Positions 59,277 to 64,000 of a stretch of 64,000 nucleotides of DNA are shown here, piece by piece (within the stretch, counting starts at the first letter, position 1; the number at the start of each line of letters is the position of its first letter). Position numbers and translations under genes: made by a program. Under the pieces are notes generated by a model that saw only the letters and a list, made by a program, of their open reading frames with translations, was not told the DNA's origin and ran no database searches. Source of the DNA: Oscillospiraceae bacterium (GTDB lineage Bacteria; Bacillota; Clostridia; Oscillospirales; Oscillospiraceae); the NCBI GenBank assembly GCA_015067725.1, contig SVLX01000006.1, positions 1 to 64,000 on the forward strand, in the 5' to 3' direction.

Positions 59277-59304
59277 GCCGCAGCCTCTGGCTGCGGCTAT
59301 TTTA
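59277..59304 (+). terminator. Terminator between MATE gene and spoIIIA operon
   Basis: A perfect 9-bp stem, GCCGCAGCC (59277-59285) with GGCTGCGGC (59289-59297), 3-nt loop, then TATTTTAT. Confidence 0.8.
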
Positions 59305-59335
59305 TATGGAAAACAAGATTCTTTTGTGCCGGAGA

Positions 59336-59363
59336 CATAGGCAAGGTACAAGCCGCATATGCT
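59336..59363 (+). promoter_or_regulatory. Candidate sigma-E promoter of the spoIIIA operon
   Basis: ATA at 59337-59339 and CATATGCT (59356-59363) are spaced as sigma-E -35 (ATA) and -10 (CATACA-T) elements, about 20 bp before the start. The match is partial; sigma-E control is expected from other spore formers. Confidence 0.35.
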
Positions 59364-59381
59364 GGCATCGGAGGTGAGGGG

Positions 59382-60245
59382 ATGCAGTGTTGCTGGAAGG
59401 AGCTTATGGACTTGCTCCCACCGTGGCTCAGAACAATCACAGACCGGGAGGGGAGGGACAAGCCTATAGGAGAAATACGCCTCAGGTTGGGGCGTGTGCC
59501 CCAGTTTACCGGATGGGGGCGTGAGTGGCGCCTGACGGACAGAGTGGTGGCCGGAGCGGACCTGCATTTCGTGGTCAATGCTGCCAGTCAGTATTCGCCC
59601 TATGCCGCCCGGAGTATTGCTCAGGGTTTCCTGACCGCAAGCGGTGGACACCGGATTGGACTCAGCGGTGAGTGGGTCATCCGGGATGGCACCTTGCAGG
59701 GCATGAAGCACATCCGCTCGGTCTGTATCCGGGTGGCCAGAGACATTGATGGGGCTGCAACCGGGCTGATGGGCAAGCTGAACGGAGATTCCGTTCTGAT
59801 TCTGGGGAAACCGGGCACGGGAAAAACCACTCTGCTGCGGGATTTGATCCGGCAGATTTCGGGCAGAAGAAAGGAACAGATCGCCGTTATTGATCAGCGG
59901 CAGGAACTGTTTCCGACCCACTACGCAGGCTACTGTTTCGACCCCGGCGACCGGACGGACATCCTCACGGAAGTGGACAAACTGCCGGGAATCGAGATGG
60001 CGGTCCAGACACTGAGCCCGGATTGGGTCGCGGTAGACGAGATTACTTCGACTGAGGATTGCAGAACAATGCAGCAATGCAGTTGGTCGGGGGTGCGCTT
60101 TTTGGCCACACTGCACGCAGAAAAACTCGCTGACCTGGAGAATAAACCCCTGTACCGGAGCATCTTGTCCACCGGTATCTTTGGACAGGCTGTTTTGCTT
60201 AAGGGGTGCAATGAATATACGGTGGAGGAGCTGAGGAACAAATGA
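59382..60245 (+). CDS. spoIIIAA: Stage III sporulation protein AA
   Basis: 287 residues, the ATPase of the SpoIIIA channel between mother cell and forespore. P-loop ILGKPGTGKTTLLRDLI (~148-164), Walker B-type WVAVDEIT, and the conserved GEIRLRLGRVPQ N-terminal motif are seen. GAGGTGAGG precedes ATG 59382; the frame further upstream overlaps the terminator region. Resembles type II/IV secretion ATPases. First gene of an eight-gene operon, overlapping spoIIIAB by four bases. Confidence 0.95.
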   Translation: MQCCWKELMDLLPPWLRTITDREGRDKPIGEIRLRLGRVPQFTGWGREWRLTDRVVAGADLHFVVNAASQYSPYAARSIAQGFLTASGGHRIGLSGEWVIRDGTLQGMKHIRSVCIRVARDIDGAATGLMGKLNGDSVLILGKPGTGKTTLLRDLIRQISGRRKEQIAVIDQRQELFPTHYAGYCFDPGDRTDILTEVDKLPGIEMAVQTLSPDWVAVDEITSTEDCRTMQQCSWSGVRFLATLHAEKLADLENKPLYRSILSTGIFGQAVLLKGCNEYTVEELRNK

Positions 60246-60751
60246 TTCGTTGGATGGGCGCGATCATCGTGATTGTAGCTTGTGGATGCTGTGGATGCTC
60301 TATGGCCCGGAGTTATGGGGAGCTGGAACACAGCCTGCGACAACTGCTTAGTGCCATGGAGCTGATGCACTGTCAGATGGAGTACAGGTTGACCACATTG
60401 CCGGAATTGTGCCGAATTTTGCCTTCGGCCTGTTCCGGTATTGTTGGCAAAGTATTCTCTGATTTGGGTCAGGAATTGGAGCGGCAGGAGACCATGGACA
60501 TCTCCCTGTGTATGGAGGAGGCACTCCAGAAAAATCCTAAACTGCCGGTTCCGTGCGCCAGAAGTCTGCGCCGACTGAGCAGAATCTTGGGACAAGCTGA
60601 CCTGCAACTCCAACTGCGGGGCATCACAACAGAAATGGAACGGATGAAAGTTGATTTGAGGCAAGTCGCTGCTGAGCGACCCGGTCGGGTAAAGAGCTAC
60701 AGGGCGTTGGGAATATGCGGCGGTATTGCGCTGGCAATTGTTTTGCTGTAA
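60242..60751 (+). CDS. spoIIIAB: Stage III sporulation protein AB
   Basis: 169 residues. An N-terminal helix (MGAIIVIVACGCCGCSMA) and a C-terminal helix (ALGICGGIALAIVLL) enclose a long alpha-helical part (SYGELEHSLRQLLSAMELMHCQMEYRLTTLPEL...). This is the shape of the GspF-like membrane component SpoIIIAB, which works with the AA ATPase. Coupled to spoIIIAA by overlap. Confidence 0.92.
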   Translation: MIRWMGAIIVIVACGCCGCSMARSYGELEHSLRQLLSAMELMHCQMEYRLTTLPELCRILPSACSGIVGKVFSDLGQELERQETMDISLCMEEALQKNPKLPVPCARSLRRLSRILGQADLQLQLRGITTEMERMKVDLRQVAAERPGRVKSYRALGICGGIALAIVLL

Positions 60752-60755
60752 GCCT

Positions 60756-60950
60756 ATGGAAGTGGATTTGATTTTTAAGATTGCCGCAGTTGGCATCATC
60801 ATCACCATTCTCAATCAGGTCTTGGTGCGCTCCGGACGGGAGGAACAGGCTACCATGACCACCCTTGCCGGTTTGGTGGTGGTGCTGATGATTCTGGCTC
60901 AGCGGATTTCGGAACTCTTTGATCTGGTGAAGACGCTTTTTGACTTTTAG
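60756..60950 (+). CDS. spoIIIAC: Stage III sporulation protein AC
   Basis: 64 residues with two membrane helices: VDLIFKIAAVGIIITILNQVLVRSGR and ATMTTLAGLVVVLMILAQRI, then SELFDLVKTLFDF. This is the expected size and sequence of SpoIIIAC, a small membrane subunit of the AC-AD-AE complex. ATG 60756 lies four bases after the spoIIIAB stop. Confidence 0.93.
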   Translation: MEVDLIFKIAAVGIIITILNQVLVRSGREEQATMTTLAGLVVVLMILAQRISELFDLVKTLFDF

Positions 60951-60952
60951 CT

Positions 60953-61345
60953 ATGGAACAGTTTTTACAGGCGGTTGGTCTTGCGGTAGTTGGTGCGGTA
61001 TTGGCACTGGTGGTGGGCAAACACACCAAAGAGATGAGCGTTTTGCTGACCATGGGCTGTGCGGTGGGCATTGTTGTGCTGGCATTGCACTTTTTGGAGC
61101 CGGTGGTGGATTTGGTCACGGAACTGCGGCTGTTGGGCGAATTGCAACACGAGCATGTTTCCATTCTGCTCAAAGCGGCGGGAATGAGCCTGCTGACGGA
61201 ATTCGCCTGTGGCGTATGTGAGGATGTGGGACAGTCTGCCTTGGGGAAAATGGTGCGCTTCTGCGGAAATGGGGCGCTGGTTTACATTGGGTTGCCACTA
61301 CTCAGGTCGGTGGTGGAAATCCTGAAGGAATTGCTGGGAGGTTAA
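60953..61345 (+). CDS. spoIIIAD: Stage III sporulation protein AD
   Basis: 130 residues, about four membrane helices (AVGLAVVGAVLALVVG, VLLTMGCAVGIVVLALHFLEPVVDL, and two later). The conserved middle, LLKAAGMSLLTEFACGVCEDVGQSALGKMVRFCGNGALVY, is characteristic of SpoIIIAD. It starts two bases after spoIIIAC. Confidence 0.94.
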   Translation: MEQFLQAVGLAVVGAVLALVVGKHTKEMSVLLTMGCAVGIVVLALHFLEPVVDLVTELRLLGELQHEHVSILLKAAGMSLLTEFACGVCEDVGQSALGKMVRFCGNGALVYIGLPLLRSVVEILKELLGG

Positions 61346-61347
61346 GG

Positions 61348-62391
61348 GTGCGGAAGTGTTTGATTCTGCTGCTTTTGTTGAGCATGGTTGTATTGCCTGT
61401 GGGCGCAGTCTCGCTGGAATTGCCACAAACTCCGGAGTCTGCCACCCCATATCTGCGCAGTGAGGACAGTGGACTTTTAGAGGGGATCATCGAAATTGGC
61501 CGAAGTGCAATCCCGGCACTGGCACCCAAACTGAAGGATGCTATGGCGACCTGCCTGGGTATTGTGGTTGCGGTGATTCTCTGCGGACTGTTCAGGACAT
61601 CCCTGTCTGACCACGGTTTGGATGCCTCCGGGCTTCTGGGCGTGGCAGTAATCAGTTTGCTGTTGCTGAGGTCTGCCGACACCTTTATCCGGCTGGGACA
61701 GCAGACGGTGGCAGAAATCAGCAACTACGGCCAGCAACTTCTGCCGGTGGTGTCCACTGCTCTGGTCGCTTCCGGCGGCACGACAAAAGCAGTGGCACTG
61801 TACTTGGGTACAGCCTTTGCCGACAGCTTGCTCAGCCGGGTAATCAGTCAGGTGGTTTGCCCCATGGTGTATTTGTTTGCGGCGGTATCCATCGGCAAGG
61901 CGTTAACCGGAAACAGCCTGCTTGCCCGGATGGGCGACATGATTAAGAGCTGGATTACCTGGGGATTAAAACTGGTGCTCTATTGCTTCACCGGATATAT
62001 GACCATTACCGGGGTGGTCAGCGGCAGTACCGATGCCATAGCCCTCAGGGCGGCAAAGCTGACCATTTCCGGGGCTGTACCGGTGGTCGGCGGCATTATT
62101 TCCGATGCGTCGGAAGCCATTTTGGTGGGTGCGGGGGCTGTTCGCAGTACGGTGGGTATTGGTGGTTTGCTGGTGGTTTTGGCCATCACTGCCGCGCCAT
62201 TTTTGCAGGTGGGTGCCCAGTATCTGCTGCTCAAGCTGACCTCTGCCTGGTGCTCGGTACTGGGGACGGGAAAACACAGCGCTCTGGTCGAGTCTTTTGC
62301 GCAGGCAATGGGTTTGGTGTTGGCGATGGTGGGTACTTGCAGCCTGCTTCAGCTCATCAGCATTATCTGTTTTATGAAAGGAGTGGGATGA
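61348..62391 (+). CDS. spoIIIAE: Stage III sporulation protein AE
   Basis: 347 residues, GTG start two bases after spoIIIAD. An N-terminal signal-like helix (LILLLLLSMVVLPVGAVS) is followed by multiple membrane segments in the second half. Characteristic stretches are AVALYLGTAFADSLLSRVISQVVCPMVYLFAAVSIG and GAVPVVGGIISDASEAILVGAGAVRSTVG. SpoIIIAE is the main membrane partner for SpoIIIAC and AD. It overlaps spoIIIAF. Confidence 0.95.
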   Translation: MRKCLILLLLLSMVVLPVGAVSLELPQTPESATPYLRSEDSGLLEGIIEIGRSAIPALAPKLKDAMATCLGIVVAVILCGLFRTSLSDHGLDASGLLGVAVISLLLLRSADTFIRLGQQTVAEISNYGQQLLPVVSTALVASGGTTKAVALYLGTAFADSLLSRVISQVVCPMVYLFAAVSIGKALTGNSLLARMGDMIKSWITWGLKLVLYCFTGYMTITGVVSGSTDAIALRAAKLTISGAVPVVGGIISDASEAILVGAGAVRSTVGIGGLLVVLAITAAPFLQVGAQYLLLKLTSAWCSVLGTGKHSALVESFAQAMGLVLAMVGTCSLLQLISIICFMKGVG

Positions 62392-62861
62392 TGGAGAGTT
62401 TGCGTCAGTATGTCCTGACCATGATTCTGGCGGCGATCCTGTGTGCCGTGGTGGTCAGCATTATGCCGGAAAAGGCGGGCAAGCAGTCTGTTGTCCGGAT
62501 GATTTGTGGACTGTATCTGCTTCTGGTGGCTTGTAAGCCCTTGGGACTCATCTCCTTTGCGGCAGAAGAAAGTGAATTGGTGACATACCGGCAGGAAGCT
62601 GAACAGATGCAGGAAGATGCCCGGAAACAGACGGACGAAGCCATGACCGCCGTCATAAAGGCGCAGACGGAAACATATATTGAGGACAAAGCCGAAGCAC
62701 TGGGGGCTACGGTCACGGCTGGAGTAACGTTGGCCGGGGATATGCTCCCCTGGCAGGTGGAATTGACCGGGGAGGTGTCGCCTTATGTGAAGACCAGGCT
62801 GGCTCAGACCATATGGGCAGAGCTGGGAATACCCGAGGAAAGGCAGGTGTGGTTCCCGTGA
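62388..62861 (+). CDS. spoIIIAF: Stage III sporulation protein AF
   Basis: 157 residues. Two N-terminal membrane helices (MESLRQYVLTMILAAILCAVVVSIMP, MICGLYLLLVACKPLGLISF) and a cytosolic ring-forming-type domain follow (VTYRQEAEQMQEDARKQ..., then TAGVTLAGDMLPWQVELTGEV). ATG at 62388 or 62391 can be used; AAAGGAG lies just before both. Starts in the spoIIIAE stop and ends in the spoIIIAG start. Confidence 0.9.
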   Translation: MMESLRQYVLTMILAAILCAVVVSIMPEKAGKQSVVRMICGLYLLLVACKPLGLISFAAEESELVTYRQEAEQMQEDARKQTDEAMTAVIKAQTETYIEDKAEALGATVTAGVTLAGDMLPWQVELTGEVSPYVKTRLAQTIWAELGIPEERQVWFP

Positions 62862-63391
62862 AAAGAACCGGCGCATGGCAGGATTGGTTGCGGGAAAAGG
62901 GGAAGAAACTGCATGGACTGCGTTATCCGTTACTGGTGTTGATTTTGGGTGCGGTTCTTCTGTTGATTCCAGGAAAACAGGAGGAAAGACCGAAGACTCC
63001 GGCATCAACAGAGCAAGTCAAAACCGACTGTGCGGATGCCAATGCATTGGAAACCCGGCTGGCAGAGCTGCTAAGTCAGGTGGAAGGCGCGGGAAGGGTG
63101 GAGGTTGTGCTCAGCATCGGCGCAGAGGGGGAGACCTGCTACCAAACCGACAGCCGCACAGAACAAGACGGCAGTGGCGGTGAACACAGTGAAATCTCCA
63201 CCGTTCTGGTGGATGGTACCGGCAGTACCCAGACCCCTCTGATCCGTCAACAATCCGCACCGGAATATCGGGGTGCGGTCATCTTAAGTCAGGGAGCGGA
63301 GAATCCGGCGGTCAGGCTGGCTCTGGTGGAGGCTGTGGCAGATTTGACCGGACTGTCCACCGACCGGATATCGGTGATGAAAATGAAATGA
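62858..63391 (+). CDS. spoIIIAG: Stage III sporulation protein AG
   Basis: 177 residues. GTG start 62858, overlapping the spoIIIAF stop. One membrane helix (PLLVLILGAVLLLIPG) and then a periplasmic-side domain with the ring-building motif (ETRLAELLSQVEGAGRVEVVLSIGAEGETCYQTDSR) and the closing AVILSQGAENPAVRLALVEAVADLTGLSTDRISVMKM. SpoIIIAG forms a large ring in the intermembrane space of the developing spore. Confidence 0.94.
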   Translation: MKRTGAWQDWLREKGKKLHGLRYPLLVLILGAVLLLIPGKQEERPKTPASTEQVKTDCADANALETRLAELLSQVEGAGRVEVVLSIGAEGETCYQTDSRTEQDGSGGEHSEISTVLVDGTGSTQTPLIRQQSAPEYRGAVILSQGAENPAVRLALVEAVADLTGLSTDRISVMKMK

Positions 63392-63409
63392 TTTGGGAGG
63401 AATTTAGGC

Positions 63410-63979
63410 ATGAAAAACTGGAAGAAGAATGGAATTATGGTGGCGGTGCTGGTTTTTGTCTGCGCCGGGATTTATCTCAACTGGCGCTACACCAGTGACG
63501 GGCAGGCCACCAATCTGGCGGATACCCTGAACGCAGAGAAGATTCTCAACGAATCCACACTGGTGATGAGCCCTTCGGCGCTGGAGCAGACGGCAGGCGA
63601 GGATTTGATTCCCGTGGATGGGACATCAACGGACTTTTTTGCCACCGTGCGCCTGAGCCGTCAGCAGTCCAGAGACAGCGCCATTAACCTGCTCCAGGAA
63701 GCCATGGCCTACGGCGATGAGGATGGAACCTCCACCGCCAATGCGGAGCTGGAGGAGCTGGTGTCCGTCGCCCTCAGTGAGGCGCAGATCGAGAGCTTGG
63801 TCATCGCCAAGGGCTATGCGGACTGCGTGGCCTATATGTCCGATAACGGAGTTTCTTTGGCGGTTGCCGCTCCGGAAGAAGGGTTGAGCGAGACGGATAT
63901 TGCCTTGCTGTCTGATATCGTCCTGTCTCAAGGGGACTATACGCTGGAAGACCTGACCATCATTGAGGTGAAGTCCTGA
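63410..63979 (+). CDS. spoIIIAH: Stage III sporulation protein AH
   Basis: 189 residues, GGGAGG before the ATG. An N-terminal membrane helix (IMVAVLVFVCAGIYLNWRY) and a spacer are followed by the ring domain (FFATVRLSRQQSRDSAINLLQEAMAYG, then EAQIESLVIAKGYADCVAYMSDNGVSLAV). SpoIIIAH binds forespore SpoIIQ across the septum. This is the last gene in the window; 21 bases follow. Confidence 0.94.
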   Translation: MKNWKKNGIMVAVLVFVCAGIYLNWRYTSDGQATNLADTLNAEKILNESTLVMSPSALEQTAGEDLIPVDGTSTDFFATVRLSRQQSRDSAINLLQEAMAYGDEDGTSTANAELEELVSVALSEAQIESLVIAKGYADCVAYMSDNGVSLAVAAPEEGLSETDIALLSDIVLSQGDYTLEDLTIIEVKS

Positions 63980-64000
63980 ATCTGGGGTCTTTTGCGTTGG

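Overview
The window looks like the chromosome of a spore-forming, GC-moderate Gram-positive anaerobe of the class Clostridia, probably an Oscillospiraceae/Ruminococcaceae-type gut bacterium. The grounds are a complete spoIIIAA-AH operon, a SpoIVFB-like protease, SLH-anchored surface protein, the Firmicute-type GalT, a TIGR03960/TIGR03936 radical SAM pair, and strong Gram-positive Shine-Dalgarno sites. The lineage is inferred from gene content, not from a search. No prophage, insertion sequence or CRISPR array was seen.

Layout. 1-2.8 kb: 3' end of alaS, a lipoprotein, a DUF436/YwlG gene and an Mrp-type Fe-S ATPase. 2.8-3.7 kb: an AT-rich 63-codon ORF between two hairpin-repeat elements, beside tRNA-Leu(TAA). 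3.7-7.1 kb: ferrous iron uptake (DtxR-type repressor, feoA, feoB, Cys-rich FeoB partner) with two matching operator palindromes. 7.3-8.3 kb: XRE/LiaF-like regulator. 8.5-15.4 kb: cobalamin block, with cbiB-cobD-cbiP on the minus strand and a riboswitch-controlled btuFCD-type uptake operon on the plus strand. 15.4-24.6 kb: XRE regulator and a 2634-residue S8 protease with dockerin, Ig-like, cohesin-like and SLH modules. 24.7-27.7 kb: PGM-like protein, TrmO and an XRE-membrane regulator. 27.7-28.7 kb: non-coding DNA with a degenerate ~22-bp tandem array. 28.7-31.4 kb: galK-galT. 31.4-34.9 kb: radical SAM pair and SpoIVFB-like protease with a small partner. 35-44.4 kb: GtrA, a first two-component system, an amidohydrolase, then a second two-component system joined to an FtsX-type ABC exporter. 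44.5-45.2 kb: tRNA-Pro(CGG) and a second hairpin element. 45.2-53.2 kb: anion permease, unknown gene, and a cell-surface modification group (YfhO, DHHW protein, MBOAT), TSCPD protein and YbaK. 53.3-64 kb: TepA, a catalytically degenerate UppP homologue, FtsK/SpoIIIE, MATE exporter and spoIIIAA-AH.

Functionally the window covers metal and vitamin acquisition (Feo, B12), envelope stress and drug export (LiaF-like regulator, ABC exporter, MATE), surface polymers and proteins, galactose use, and sporulation (FtsK/SpoIIIE, SpoIIIA, SpoIVFB).

The most unusual signal is a ~175-bp element present twice (3345-3519 minus, 44641-44814 plus). Each copy lies directly 3' of a tRNA gene and its terminator-like hairpin. 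The two copies share a fixed scaffold, but several hairpins have changed on both arms with pairing kept, and the 5' arm can pair either locally or with a distant 11-nt partner. This pattern suggests selection on RNA or single-strand DNA structure. A related array with a different scaffold word lies at 2906-3006.
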